Positions 16,345-24,715 of a stretch of 64,000 nucleotides of DNA are shown here, piece after piece; the stretch's first letter is position 1; every line of letters starts with the position of its first letter. The DNA is from Arthrobacter sp. OAP107. Lineage in GTDB: Bacteria; Actinomycetota; Actinomycetes; Actinomycetales; Micrococcaceae. The DNA lies in assembly GCF_040546765.1 (NCBI RefSeq), contig NZ_JBEPOK010000001.1, positions 3,782,001 to 3,846,000 on the forward strand. Direction: 5' to 3'. Below the pieces are notes generated by a model. That model saw only the letters and a list, made by a program, of their open reading frames with translations. It searched no databases and was not told the DNA's origin. The position numbers and the translations under genes are program-made.

Positions 16345-16992
16345 ACCGAGCTGACCTCCGTGTGGCCTCCGTTCGCACTCACCCTGGCCACTCCGCGGCT
16401 CACGCTGCGGCCCCTGCGCGATGACCACATCCCCGCCGCAGTTGAGGCCGCTGCCAGCGGCATCCACGACCAGGGCCGGAACCCGTTCAGCACACCCTGG
16501 ACCGCTGTGCCTGCCGGCGAGCTGGGACCCAACATGGCCCGCTGGTACTGGCAGTGCCGCGCCGCCACCACGCCGGAGTCCTGGACGCTGACGCTGGGCA
16601 TCTGGCATGACGGCAGCTTCCTGGGTTGCCAGGACATCGCCGCGCGGGACTTTTCGGTTCTCCGCACGGCCACCACCGGGTCATGGCTGCGGAGGAGCGC
16701 CCAGGGCCGCGGCTTCGGCAGGGAGATGCGGGCCGCCGTCGCGCTTTACGCGTTTGACTGGCTGGGTGCCGAAGTCTGCGAATCCGAAGCCGCCGACTGG
16801 AATGTTGCCTCCCTGGGCGTCTCCCGGTCACTCGGCTACGAACTGAACGGCGTTACCCGCATGTCCTGGGGCGGCAAGCAGGAAACAGTCCAGCGCGTCC
16901 GCCTCACCCCGGCAACGTTCAACCGCCCCGACTGGCAGCTAAAGGTAGAAGGCCACGAGCCGACGGCGAAGTTCCTCCTGGGGGTGGGCTGA
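16342..16992 (+). CDS. GNAT family N-acetyltransferase (RimJ/RimL-like)
   Basis: Acetyl-CoA dependent acetyltransferase of the RimJ type. The 216-residue protein opens with TPRLTLRPLRDDHIPA, the standard beginning of this subfamily, has an acetyl-CoA loop region around RRSAQGRGFGREMRAAV (near residue 115; the R-x-x-G-x-G/A signature is QGRGFG), and ends with AADWNVASLGVSRSLGY, the characteristic NxxSxxvxxklGF helix. Substrate unknown; ribosomal protein or other amines are typical for relatives. The start follows a TAGGCT -10 box by 6 nt. It converges on the phoH-like gene with a shared terminator. Confidence 0.88.
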   Translation: MTELTSVWPPFALTLATPRLTLRPLRDDHIPAAVEAAASGIHDQGRNPFSTPWTAVPAGELGPNMARWYWQCRAATTPESWTLTLGIWHDGSFLGCQDIAARDFSVLRTATTGSWLRRSAQGRGFGREMRAAVALYAFDWLGAEVCESEAADWNVASLGVSRSLGYELNGVTRMSWGGKQETVQRVRLTPATFNRPDWQLKVEGHEPTAKFLLGVG

Positions 16993-17022
16993 GCCAGGTC
17001 CGGTTCCGTTCCGCGGCAACGG

Positions 17023-17062
17023 CGAAGGGCCGCGGTCCGGGGAACCCGGCCACGGCCCTTCG
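17023..17062. terminator. Two-way hairpin terminator between GNAT and PhoH-like genes
   Basis: CGAAGGGCCG (17023-17032) pairs with CGGCCCTTCG (17053-17062), continued by GG/CC and a nested CCGGG/CCCGG stem with a GAA loop. It lies between two convergent stops. Confidence 0.75.
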
Positions 17063-17077
17063 GAATATGGTGCGAAA

Positions 17078-18514
17078 CTACGCCCCTTCGAGGAGGTCCG
17101 TGACGAGCGCCGCGATGGGCGAGCGTTCGGACCGGGTGAGGGTGATGTGGCCGAAGAGCGGGTGGCCCTTCAGGGTTTCGACGACGGCTGCGATGCCGTC
17201 GTGCCGCCCGACCCGGAGGTTGTCGCGCTGGGCAACGTCGTGGGTGAGGACGATCTTCGAGTTCTGCCCGATCCGGCTCATGACGGTGAGCAGGACGTTC
17301 TTTTCGAGCGACTGGGCCTCGTCCACGATCACGAAGGCGTCGTGCAGGGAGCGTCCGCGGATGTGGGTCAGCGGCATGACCTCCAGCATGCCGCGGTCCA
17401 TGACCTCTTCCACGACTTCCTGGCTCACCAGAGCACCCAGGGTGTCGAAGACCGCCTGTGCCCAGGGGTTCATCTTTTCCTGCTCCGAGCCCGGCAGGTA
17501 GCCGAGCTCCTGGCCGCCGACGGCGAACAGCGGGCGGAACACGATCACCTTGCGGTGCTCGCGGCGTTCCAATACCGCCTCCAGGCCGGCGCACAGGGCA
17601 AGGGCTGACTTGCCGGTGCCCGCGCGGCCGCCCATGGACACGATGCCCACCGACGGGTCCATCAGCAGGTCGATGGCGAGCCGCTGCTCCGCGGAGCGCC
17701 CGTGGAGGCCGAAAACGTCGCGGTCCCCCTTGACCAGCCGGACCTGTTTGTCGGCACCGACGCGGCCCAGGGCCGAACCCCGGCTGCTGAGCACCACGAG
17801 GCCGGTGTTGACCGGCATCTCGGCAGCCGCCGGGATGAAGACCGGCTCGTGGCCGTACAGCGTGGAGATCTCCTCGTCGCTGGCATCGATCTCGGCGACG
17901 CCGGTCCACCCGGAATCCTTGACGAGCTCGTTGCGGTATTCGTCGGCCAGCAGGCCCATGGCCGAGGCCTTGACCCGCATCGGGAGGTCCTTGGACACCA
18001 CGGTGACGTTGCGCCCCTCGTTGGAGAGGTTCTTGGCGACGGCCAGGATGCGGCTGTCGTTGTCCCCGGCGCGGAATCCGGCCGGCAGGACCTCGGCCGA
18101 GATGTGGTTCAGCTCGATCATGAGCGTACCGCCCGCGTCACCCAGCGGAACGGGCCGGTTCAGCCCGCCGTGCTGGATGCGAAGGTCATCAAGGAGCCGG
18201 AGAGCCTTCCGTGCGAAGTAGCCGAGTTCGGGGTCGTGCCGCTTCCCTTCAAGTTCGGTGATCACCACGATCGGCACAATGACCTCGTGCTCCGCGAAGC
18301 GCAGCAGCGCGCGGGGGTCGGAGAGCAGCACGGAGGTATCAATGACGAAAGTGGAGACTGACGGCTGGGTTTCAGTCATTGGGCCGGAAACAGCAAGACC
18401 GGCTGCGGCGTCTTTCGTGTCCGCACCGGTCTTTGAATTGGCTCGCTTGGCGCGAGAGGTAGCCTTCTCACCCTTGTCCGTGATGACTTCGGGCAGTTGT
18501 TCAGAAATAGCCAC
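17078..18514 (-). CDS. PIN domain-PhoH ATPase fusion protein
   Basis: 478 residues with two domains. After a 70-residue lysine/alanine-rich start comes a PIN ribonuclease domain (FVIDTSVLLSDPRALL near residue 80, then VITELEGKRHD and DNDSRILAVA), followed by a PhoH P-loop ATPase domain from about residue 240: Walker A GRAGTGKSALALCAG, Walker B-type VIVDEAQSLEKN and a C-terminal LTRSERSPIAALVTDLL. PIN-PhoH proteins of actinobacteria have been described as RNA helicase/ribonucleases. No small antitoxin gene precedes it here. The GTG start at 18514 has GGAG 5 nt upstream; longer frames further up lack a ribosome-binding site. Confidence 0.92.
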   Translation of the reverse strand: MAISEQLPEVITDKGEKATSRAKRANSKTGADTKDAAAGLAVSGPMTETQPSVSTFVIDTSVLLSDPRALLRFAEHEVIVPIVVITELEGKRHDPELGYFARKALRLLDDLRIQHGGLNRPVPLGDAGGTLMIELNHISAEVLPAGFRAGDNDSRILAVAKNLSNEGRNVTVVSKDLPMRVKASAMGLLADEYRNELVKDSGWTGVAEIDASDEEISTLYGHEPVFIPAAAEMPVNTGLVVLSSRGSALGRVGADKQVRLVKGDRDVFGLHGRSAEQRLAIDLLMDPSVGIVSMGGRAGTGKSALALCAGLEAVLERREHRKVIVFRPLFAVGGQELGYLPGSEQEKMNPWAQAVFDTLGALVSQEVVEEVMDRGMLEVMPLTHIRGRSLHDAFVIVDEAQSLEKNVLLTVMSRIGQNSKIVLTHDVAQRDNLRVGRHDGIAAVVETLKGHPLFGHITLTRSERSPIAALVTDLLEGA

Positions 18515-18667
18515 ATCGACTCCAGCCCCGGGGCACATGCCCGGAATTGTTATTGGTGAGGCGGCTCGGCCACGAGGCCGGGTCCGGCCTCCCATACAAC
18601 CGGTGCGAAGAATCGCTCCATGTACTGGCCTCCCCGATCAGCCGGCGGTTTGCCTGCTGATGGATTT

Positions 18668-18696
18668 AACGTAAATCGCCCCGAACTAATTTCCAA
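18668..18696 (-). promoter_or_regulatory. Predicted promoter of the PhoH-like gene
   Basis: On the minus strand, TTGGAA (18696-18691), 17-nt spacer, TACGTT (18673-18668). The -10 lies inside an AT-rich inverted repeat GATTTA-ACG-TAAATC (18663-18677). The predicted leader is about 145 nt long. Apart from this promoter and palindrome I see nothing else in 18515-18783. Confidence 0.5.
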
Positions 18697-18783
18697 CGTC
18701 TTCTTCCGGCGATTCCTGTTGCCGTCATGTGAATTCGGCGTGAACGGCGGCGGCCCAAAGGGCGGTGGGCGGACGGCGGGAAG

Positions 18784-19557
18784 CTAGGAGCCGAAGCGGC
18801 GCTGCCGGCCGGCGTAGTCGCGCAGGGCGCGGAGGAAATCCACCTTCCGGAAGGCAGGCCAGAGGGCCTCGCAGAAGTAGAACTCGCTGTAGGCGCTTTG
18901 CCACATCAGAAAGCCCGAGAGCCGCTGCTCGCCCGAGGTCCGGATCACCAGGTCCGGATCGGGCTGGCCGCGGGTGTAAAGGAAGCGGGAGATGTCCTCC
19001 ACGCTCAGGGAATCGGCCAGTTCGCTGATGTCCGCCTTGTGCGCCACGGCGTCGTGCAGCAGCTCGCGCACAGCGTCCACGATCTCGCGCCGGCCGCCGT
19101 AGCCGACGGCCACGTTCACGTGGAGTTTCTCGCGCACCGGTGTCCGGGCCGTGAGCTTGGTCAGCCGCTCCGCCAGGTAGTCGGGCAGCAGCTCCGGGGC
19201 GCCCATGGCGTGGACCGAGATGTCCGCGTCCTCGTCGAGCCGGTCCAGCGTGTTGGCGATGATGCCCATGAGCAGGTCAAGCTCCTCGCCGGAACGGCTC
19301 ATGTTGTCCGTGGAGAGCATGTAGAGGGTGACCACACGGACGCCCAGCTCCTGGCACCAGCCGAGGAATTCATGGATCTTGTCTGCGCCGGCCTGGTGGC
19401 CCTGGCTGGTGGGGGCATTGAACTGCCGCGCCCAGCGCCGGTTGCCGTCCACCATGACGCCGATGTGCCGGGGGATCCGTTCCGGCTCCAGGGAGCGCAG
19501 AAGCTTGCGCTCATAGAAGCCATAGAGGAACCCGGGCCATTCCATCCGGACACTCAC
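18784..19557 (-). CDS. uppS: Isoprenyl transferase (undecaprenyl/decaprenyl diphosphate synthase)
   Basis: Cis-prenyltransferase making the polyprenyl carrier lipid for peptidoglycan and other envelope polymers. The 257-residue protein contains the family motifs in order: HIGVMVDGNRRWA (catalytic Asp, near residue 30), GHQAGADKIHEFLGWC, VTLYMLSTDNMSR, NVAVGYGGRREI, and the C-terminal PDLVIRTSGEQRLSGFLMWQ with ALWPAF. The start is placed at GTG 19557, which has GAGGAAG just upstream; an ATG four codons in (19545) is the alternative. The longer open frame upstream is not coding-like. Whether the product is C50 or C55, or a short chain, cannot be told here. Confidence 0.93.
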   Translation of the reverse strand: MSVRMEWPGFLYGFYERKLLRSLEPERIPRHIGVMVDGNRRWARQFNAPTSQGHQAGADKIHEFLGWCQELGVRVVTLYMLSTDNMSRSGEELDLLMGIIANTLDRLDEDADISVHAMGAPELLPDYLAERLTKLTARTPVREKLHVNVAVGYGGRREIVDAVRELLHDAVAHKADISELADSLSVEDISRFLYTRGQPDPDLVIRTSGEQRLSGFLMWQSAYSEFYFCEALWPAFRKVDFLRALRDYAGRQRRFGS

Positions 19558-19687
19558 CTGACTTCCTCTGTACGACTTTTGTGCAAGTCCTAGGCTACCG
19601 CCCGGAGGCCGCGGCCGCGTGCAGGCGATCGCCCGGCGCCCCGCCGTCAGAGCCCCAGCCTCAACACCCAGAGTCATTACCGTCCAG

Positions 19688-19709
19688 TAACTTACTGACC
19701 CGTAAGTTA
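19688..19709. promoter_or_regulatory. Operator-like palindrome upstream of hemolysin III-like gene
   Basis: TAACTTAC (19688-19695) and GTAAGTTA (19702-19709) are exact reverse complements with a 6-nt spacer. The right arm abuts the possible -10 TATTCT (19708-19713), which is 7 nt before the ATG at 19721. A TetR-type repressor bound here would block transcription. No regulator gene is adjacent. Confidence 0.55.
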
Positions 19710-19720
19710 TTCTGGATGAC

Positions 19721-20449
19721 ATGAAAAGCAACACCCCGGACGGTGCACCAGGCGGACCGGAGCAGTCGAAGGCTGAACCCAGTGCCGTGGACGACGCCGC
19801 GGCGCGCGTCGCGGAACTGCTGACCATCAAGCCAAAATGGCGGGGTTGGATCCACACGGTCACCGCTCCGTTCGCCCTGGCTGCCGGTCTCATTCTGGTT
19901 GCGGTGGCTCCCACCGCGGACCGCAAGATCACGTCCGCCATTTACGCGCTGACCGGGGTGCTGCTGTTCGGTGTCAGCGCGGTGTACCACCGCGGAAACT
20001 GGTCCCCCGGCGTCAAACGCGTCCTCAAGCGGCTGGACCACACCAACATCATGCTGGTGATCGCGGGCAGTTACACTCCCCTTGCGTGGAGCCTGCTGGA
20101 CAGGCCGACGGCGGAGTTCCTCCTCTGGCTGATCTGGTCCGCCGCGATCCTGGGTGTCCTCTTCCGGCTGCTCTGGACCGACGCGCCACGCTGGCTGTAC
20201 GTGCCCATCTATATCGGCCTCGGCTGCGGGTCCCTCTTCTACCTGCCGGCTTTCTTCGCGGCGAGCGTCCCGGCGGCCCTGCTCATCTGCATCGGCGGCG
20301 CCCTGTACATCGCCGGGGCCGTGTTCTACGCCCTCAAGAAACCCAACTTCAGCTTCCGGCACTTCGGCTTCCACGAACTCTTCCACGCTTTGACGGTGCT
20401 GGCGTTTGCCGCGCATTTCGCGGCCATTCTCATCGCTGTGCTGAGCTGA
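19721..20449 (+). CDS. Hemolysin III / PAQR-type membrane protein
   Basis: A 242-residue seven-helix protein of the YqfA/hemolysin III family, part of the PAQR superfamily that also contains metal-dependent hydrolases. After a 45-residue polar start the helices begin with WIHTVTAPFALAAGLIL. The conserved metal-site elements are SAVYHRGNWSP (His), KRLDHTNIMLVIAGSYTP (Asp and His), and FGFHELFHALTVLAFAAHF (His pair) at the end. Whether it lyses cells is unproven for most members; lipid or stress roles are more likely. Its 3' end overlaps that of the convergent DUF255 gene by 20 bp. Confidence 0.9.
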   Translation: MKSNTPDGAPGGPEQSKAEPSAVDDAAARVAELLTIKPKWRGWIHTVTAPFALAAGLILVAVAPTADRKITSAIYALTGVLLFGVSAVYHRGNWSPGVKRVLKRLDHTNIMLVIAGSYTPLAWSLLDRPTAEFLLWLIWSAAILGVLFRLLWTDAPRWLYVPIYIGLGCGSLFYLPAFFAASVPAALLICIGGALYIAGAVFYALKKPNFSFRHFGFHELFHALTVLAFAAHFAAILIAVLS

Positions 20450-22628
20450 CGCGTTCCAGCGCCTCCGCCACGGTTCCCGCGGGCCGGTCGCAGACCATGC
20501 CGCGGCACACGTACACGAGCGGCGCACCGCCCGGCCCTGCCGGCCTCTGCCGCAGCAGCGGCACATCGGCCGGCTTCCCGCCGTCGTCCGCCTCTGCCTC
20601 ACCCACCGCAACTGCCAGCCCCGGACTCGGGGACTGCAGCAGCGCGCGGTGCAGGGCGTCCCGTTCGGGACCGGCGGGTCCGACGACGGCGGCCTCCAGC
20701 GGGCCTGCCCGCGCGGCCTGCGCTGTGGCGAGAAGCCAGCCCGCCACGCGCGGTGCCCGGGTTGCGAGCGGGGGCACCAGGGCCAGGATGTTCCCGGCCA
20801 TGATCCGGTGGTCTGTGGAGCCGGACAGGGCGGAGTAGCCCAGCAGCACACCGGCAAAGGCGGCCGCGCCGCTGGGTGTGGCGTTATCGAAGGGGTCCAG
20901 GCCCGGCTTTCCGCCCTGGGCGCGGACAACCTGCTCCGACTCGCCGGCGGAGTCGGCGAGCCTTCCGCCGTCCACGAACAGGGTGCAGGCTGCCCGAATC
21001 AGCGCCTCGGCCAGCATGTACCAGCGGGCGTCGCCGGTGGCCGAGTACAGCGCCAGGAAGCCGTCCGCGCAGAACGCATAGTCCTCGAGCAGGCCGCCGA
21101 TTCCCCGCGCCGCGCCGCCATGCGAAACCCGGGCCAGTTCCCCTGAGGCCGGTTCATCCGGTGCCGGCTTCCCCGGCGCCGCCCGCCAGTGGACCTGTTC
21201 CAAATAGCCGGCGAGCCGGCCGGCTGCCGCCACCAGGTCAGGCCGGTCCAGGACTGCCCCGGCCTCCGCGAGCGCGGCAACGGCGAGCCCGTTCCAGCCC
21301 GCCACCACCTTCTCGTCCCGCTCGGGCTGCGGCCGGCGTGTCCGGGCTTCCTGAAGGCGGGACCTCACCTCCTGCCAGAGCCGCGCCTCGTCGCCATCCA
21401 GCGCCCGGCCCGGGTGCAGCGGCGAGCCGAACTCCGAGACGGTACCGCGGGCGCCGACGTTCATCATCGAGGCGACGGCTGCGGCGTCCTCCGCCCCGAG
21501 CACCCGCTCGAGATCGTCGGGCGTCCAGAGGTAGCTGGCCCCTTCATGGTGCTCCCCGTCCACCACGGAGTCGGCATCCAGCGAAGATGCCAGTCCACCG
21601 TCCGGGAGCTCCAGCGCGGCGAGCATCCACTCAGCGGTCCGGGTCGCGATGTCCGCCGCCTCGGCTGCGGGGAACCCGGCAGTTCCGCCCAGCCGGATCC
21701 AGTGCACATAGACGCGCAGCAGCTGGGCATTGTCGTAGAGCATCTTCTCGAAGTGCGGAACGGACCAGTCGCGCGTCACCGAATACCGGGCAAAGCCGCC
21801 GTCGAGCTGGTCGAAGAGCGCCGAGCGTGCCATCGCCGCGAGCGTTCGTCCGGCCATGTCCCTGGCCTCATCGGCGGTGTCCGAAGGCACGGCCGCGTGC
21901 CGGACCAGGAACTCCAAAACGGCGGACGGCGGGAACTTGGGGGCGGTGCCGAACCCGCCGTCGTCGGGGTCTTCCGACCCGGCCAGCGAGCGGACGGCGG
22001 CGGGCAACAGCCCGGCGTCGAGCACGTCCGGCGGACGGGACACGTCCACGGCAGCGGCGAGCTGCACCTGGCCCATGTTCTGCGCCAGGGAGCGGGCATT
22101 CTCCTCCACGGCATCGCGCCGTTCGGTCCACGCCTCATGCACGGCCTCGAGGACCTGGCGGAAGGAGGGGCGGCCAGGCAGGGGGCGGGGCGGGAAGTAG
22201 GTGCCGGCGTGGAAGGCCAGGCCGGTGGGGGTCAGGAAGACGGACATGGGCCAGCCGCCCTCGCCGCTGATGGCCTGCGTGGCGGCCATGTAGACGGAAT
22301 CGACGTCGGGGCGCTCCTCGCGGTCCACCTTGACCGCGACGAAATGATTGTTCAGGTAGTCAGCGGTGGCCTGGTCCTCGAAGGATTCGCGGGCCATGAC
22401 GTGGCACCAGTGGCAGGCAGCGTAGCCGATAGACAGGAACACGGGGACGTCCCTGGACGCGGCCGCCGCAAAGGCGGCGTCCCCGAACGGCTGCCAGTGC
22501 ACAGGGTTGCCGGCGTGCTGGCGCAGATAGGCAGAGGGCTCCGCGCCGAGGGCGTTGCGCTCCCCCGGCCCCGGCTGCCCTGCTGGGGGCTGCCCCGTTC
22601 CGGGATCAGGTGTCGGAGCGGCCTGCAT
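20430..22628 (-). CDS. DUF255 thioredoxin-like protein (YyaL/SPATA20 family)
   Basis: A large two-part protein. The N-terminal thioredoxin-like domain begins HAGNPVHWQPFGDAAFAAA and carries the CxxC motif in GYAACHWCHVMARESFED, then FVAVKVDREERPDVD. The remaining 550 residues form an alpha/alpha-barrel related to six-hairpin glycosidases and N-acylglucosamine epimerases (GGFARYSVTRDWSVPHFEKMLYDN-like region, LDADSVVDGEHHEGASYLW, KVVAGWNGLAVAAL). Length about 730 residues is normal. Function is unsettled in all organisms. The start is unsure: ATG 22628 or ATG 22643, both overlapping the upstream small membrane gene, which suggests coupling. Confidence 0.88.
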   Translation of the reverse strand: MQAAPTPDPGTGQPPAGQPGPGERNALGAEPSAYLRQHAGNPVHWQPFGDAAFAAAASRDVPVFLSIGYAACHWCHVMARESFEDQATADYLNNHFVAVKVDREERPDVDSVYMAATQAISGEGGWPMSVFLTPTGLAFHAGTYFPPRPLPGRPSFRQVLEAVHEAWTERRDAVEENARSLAQNMGQVQLAAAVDVSRPPDVLDAGLLPAAVRSLAGSEDPDDGGFGTAPKFPPSAVLEFLVRHAAVPSDTADEARDMAGRTLAAMARSALFDQLDGGFARYSVTRDWSVPHFEKMLYDNAQLLRVYVHWIRLGGTAGFPAAEAADIATRTAEWMLAALELPDGGLASSLDADSVVDGEHHEGASYLWTPDDLERVLGAEDAAAVASMMNVGARGTVSEFGSPLHPGRALDGDEARLWQEVRSRLQEARTRRPQPERDEKVVAGWNGLAVAALAEAGAVLDRPDLVAAAGRLAGYLEQVHWRAAPGKPAPDEPASGELARVSHGGAARGIGGLLEDYAFCADGFLALYSATGDARWYMLAEALIRAACTLFVDGGRLADSAGESEQVVRAQGGKPGLDPFDNATPSGAAAFAGVLLGYSALSGSTDHRIMAGNILALVPPLATRAPRVAGWLLATAQAARAGPLEAAVVGPAGPERDALHRALLQSPSPGLAVAVGEAEADDGGKPADVPLLRQRPAGPGGAPLVYVCRGMVCDRPAGTVAEALERVSSAQR

Positions 22629-22884
22629 TGCCGTTGTTGGCATCGTCGCGGGCAATGTCGGCTGCCTCGGCCGCACCCTGGCGTTCCTCCTCCACCTGGG
22701 CGCGGTACCGCACCCGGCGGATGCGGCGCACCATGTCCACGATCAGCAGCGCGGTCAGCACCACGATGAAGGCGGTCAGCAGGAAGCCCAGCAGGCCCGG
22801 CGTGACCTGGTCCTGGGACAGGCCGGGGCGCAGCGACGGCGAGGGTGCCGGGGACGTTGCCAGGGCGATGAGCAAATGGTGCAC
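22606..22884 (-). CDS. Small single-pass membrane protein, unknown
   Basis: 92 residues: an Ala/Ser/Pro-rich N-terminus (possibly a second weak helix in LLIALATSPAP), one strong helix LLGFLLTAFIVVLTALLIVDMV (about residues 31-52), then a basic RRIRRVRYR patch and an acidic/alanine tail. The arrangement places the C-terminus in the cytoplasm. Small proteins of this shape sit between mca and DUF255-like genes in relatives of this organism, but I know of no function. It overlaps the downstream DUF255 gene and is 167 nt from the mca stop. Confidence 0.75.
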   Translation of the reverse strand: MHHLLIALATSPAPSPSLRPGLSQDQVTPGLLGFLLTAFIVVLTALLIVDMVRRIRRVRYRAQVEEERQGAAEAADIARDDANNGNAGRSDT

Positions 22885-23017
22885 TGTTCAAACCTTCTCA
22901 AGGCTGGGGCCGCCGTCTGCCCCATGGGCTGACGTCCGGTCCGTTGGTCCGCGCGGCCGCCGCCGTTCCGGCCGCCGGCCTGCTGCGCGGGTTTTCTGCA
23001 GGGTATTCTCCAAGGCT

Positions 23018-23038
23018 TTTTCTACAGGGGATAGAAAA
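23018..23038. promoter_or_regulatory. Palindrome between mca and the small membrane protein gene
   Basis: TTTTCTA (23018-23024), 7-nt centre CAGGGGA, TAGAAAA (23032-23038): perfect 7-bp arms, AT-rich in a GC-rich genome. It lies 13 nt after the mca stop and about 135 nt before the start of the small membrane protein gene, so it is a candidate regulator site or part of a promoter. The rest of 22885-23050 shows no gene. Confidence 0.45.
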
Positions 23039-23050
23039 TGTCTCCTGTCT

Positions 23051-23956
23051 CTATCTTAGCCCCGCGAACAGGTCCTTCTCCGGCAGTTCAGAGGACACCC
23101 TGGACCGGATCAGCGTGTAGTCCTCCCAGGGCCAGACGCGCGCCTGCATCTCCGCCGACACGGCGAAGAAGAAGCCCAGCGGGTCCACCTGCGTCCGGTG
23201 GGCGCGGAGGGCATTGTCGCGGGCTTCGAAAAAGGCACCGCAGTCCACCTGGGTGGTGGTTTCGTGCGTGGGTGGCGGCGGGGTGTGCCCTTCGGCGTCG
23301 GCCTCCAGCCAGGCCGCGAGGCGCTGGGCGTAGGGCGACTGGAGCCCCGCCTCCTCCAGCGCAAAGTGCAGGGCGCGGAAGCGTTCCGGGCTGAAGGCGC
23401 GGTCGTAGTAGAGCTTGCTCGGCTCCCAGGCCTCCCCGGTGCCCGGATACCGCGCAGGGTCGCCGGCGGCGTCGAAGGCTTCCGCCGCCACCCGGTGGGC
23501 CATGATGTGGTCAGGGTGCGGGTAGCCGCCGTTTTCGTCATAGCTGACCATGACGTGCGGCTTGAAGTCCCGGACCAGCCGGACGAGGGGGGCCGCTGCC
23601 CGTTCCAGCGGCTGCAGGGCGAAGCACCCGGGTGGCAGCGGCGGGAGCGGATCGCCCTCGGGCAGGCCCGAGTCCACGAAGCCCAGCCAGCGCTGCCGGA
23701 TGCCCAGCAGCCGGGCGGCCTCGTTCATCTCGAGCCGCCGGGCGCCTGCCATGTCGCGCTTCGGATGGGGCGCGGACTCCATGGCCGGGTTCTGGATGTC
23801 GCCGCGCGAGCCGTCCGTGCAGGTCGCGACCATAACGTCCACACCGGCCGCGGCATACATGGCCATGGTGGCTGCGCCCTTGCTGGATTCGTCATCCGGG
23901 TGGGCGTGGACTGCCAGCAGGCGAAGCGGGAACGACTGGCTGGTGGACGCTGTCAT
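23051..23956 (-). CDS. mca: Mycothiol S-conjugate amidase Mca
   Basis: Zinc amidase that cleaves mycothiol conjugates of electrophiles into mercapturic acids for export and returns GlcN-inositol to mycothiol synthesis. The 301-residue protein shows the LmbE-like metal site LLAVHAHPDDESSKGA (His, Asp, Asp near residues 16-20), TCTDGSRGDIQNP, VDSGLPEGD and the second histidine group GGYPHPDHIMAH. The KGAATMAMY and WPWEDYTLI segments favour Mca over its paralogue MshB. ATG 23956 has AGGAG 9 nt upstream. Its presence implies mycothiol as the main thiol of this organism. It is divergent from the DUF4307 gene. Confidence 0.94.
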   Translation of the reverse strand: MTASTSQSFPLRLLAVHAHPDDESSKGAATMAMYAAAGVDVMVATCTDGSRGDIQNPAMESAPHPKRDMAGARRLEMNEAARLLGIRQRWLGFVDSGLPEGDPLPPLPPGCFALQPLERAAAPLVRLVRDFKPHVMVSYDENGGYPHPDHIMAHRVAAEAFDAAGDPARYPGTGEAWEPSKLYYDRAFSPERFRALHFALEEAGLQSPYAQRLAAWLEADAEGHTPPPPTHETTTQVDCGAFFEARDNALRAHRTQVDPLGFFFAVSAEMQARVWPWEDYTLIRSRVSSELPEKDLFAGLR

Positions 23957-24028
23957 CTGGGACTGCTCCTCTTTCTCCTGGGACGGACTGCAGTGCTGGC
24001 GCCGGATAATTCCCCGGGTAATCGCCAC

Positions 24029-24043
24029 TAAACTGGAATGGTG
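24029..24043 (+). promoter_or_regulatory. Leaderless promoter -10 for the DUF4307 gene
   Basis: TAAACT at 24029-24034, 6 nt, GTG at 24041. An ATG at 24038 is only 3 nt from the box, so GTG 24041 is preferred. Confidence 0.5.
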
Positions 24044-24511
24044 ACTACCGAGGACAAGTCGGGCACTTCCCAGCCTGCAGACATTAGCCTAGCCAATCGC
24101 TATGGCCGTCCAAAGCGCGGGCTGTCCCGAAAGGCCAAGCGCTGGGCGGTCATCGTGGCCCTGGCAATCGGGATGGGCTTCCTGGCCTGGGTTTCCACGT
24201 CGAACTCCATGACTTCGGTGTCGTACAAGGACATCGGCTACCGGACCACTGATGCCACCCAGGCCGAGGTGGACTTCCAAGTGACGAGGGAGCCAGGCAC
24301 GGCGGTCCAGTGCGCCATCAAGGCCCTGGATTCCAAGTTCGCCGTGGTCGGCTGGAAAGTCGTCAACATTCCGCCGGTGGAGCAGGAGGACCAGGGCCAG
24401 AGCGCCGACGGCGGGCGCACCCTCGCCCAGCGGGTTGTCCTGCGCACCGAATCGCAGGCCGTCTCGGGCGTCGTGGACAACTGCTGGATCCCGAAGCCAT
24501 CGGCCTCGTAG
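24041..24511 (+). CDS. DUF4307 family membrane protein
   Basis: 156 residues with one membrane helix (KRWAVIVALAIGMGFLAWVS, about residues 30-48) after a basic cytoplasmic start NRYGRPKRGLSRKAKR, then an extracellular beta-rich domain (VDFQVTREPGTAVQCAIKAL, VVGWKVVNIPPVEQED) with two cysteines (about Cys90 and Cys150) that could pair. This is the standard DUF4307 pattern between mca and greA in actinobacteria. Function unknown. The GTG start is chosen from the TAAACT box. Confidence 0.85.
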   Translation: MTTEDKSGTSQPADISLANRYGRPKRGLSRKAKRWAVIVALAIGMGFLAWVSTSNSMTSVSYKDIGYRTTDATQAEVDFQVTREPGTAVQCAIKALDSKFAVVGWKVVNIPPVEQEDQGQSADGGRTLAQRVVLRTESQAVSGVVDNCWIPKPSAS

Positions 24512-24577
24512 TACCTACCCAACTCCCGCAGCAAAACGGGCAGCAGAAGAAGGCATGTGACCCACGCCGCTTGGTTA

Positions 24578-24607
24578 TTGGGTTTACTCCACAGGATTGA
24601 CTACAAT
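24578..24607 (+). promoter_or_regulatory. Predicted promoter of greA
   Basis: TTGGGT (24578-24583), 18-nt spacer, TACAAT (24602-24607). The -10 is close to the housekeeping consensus. The predicted start near 24614 leaves a leader of about 100 nt ahead of greA. Confidence 0.55.
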
Positions 24608-24621
24608 GGATCAATACCTTT

Positions 24622-24671
24622 ACCCCGCTGAGATGGTTACTGAGTTCCACAGGTGGCCACCGTGGCGGGGT
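24622..24671 (+). promoter_or_regulatory. Terminator-like hairpin in the greA leader
   Basis: ACCCCGC (24622-24628) pairs with GCGGGGT (24665-24671), directly followed by CTTTGTTTGT. Between them, CCAC/GTGG and the self-complementary GGTGGCCACC can form alternative stems. The layout of competing stems then a T-rich run resembles an attenuator. Confidence 0.4.
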
Positions 24672-24715
24672 CTTTGTTTGTATGACCGCTTGTACACCCA
24701 CTAGAGGAGAAGTCC

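Noticed and set aside
16076..16345. Frame with a proline-valine repeat (PPVQVPPVQVPP) after the unknown membrane protein
   Set aside because: It overlaps the 3' part of a better gene and has no start signal; the apparent protein repeat is just the 15-bp DNA repeat translated. A frameshift joining it to the upstream gene cannot be excluded but has no support.
17078..18514. PIN-PhoH as a toxin-antitoxin system
   Set aside because: No small antitoxin frame with a ribosome-binding site precedes the gene; the upstream 270 bp holds only a promoter and a short palindrome.
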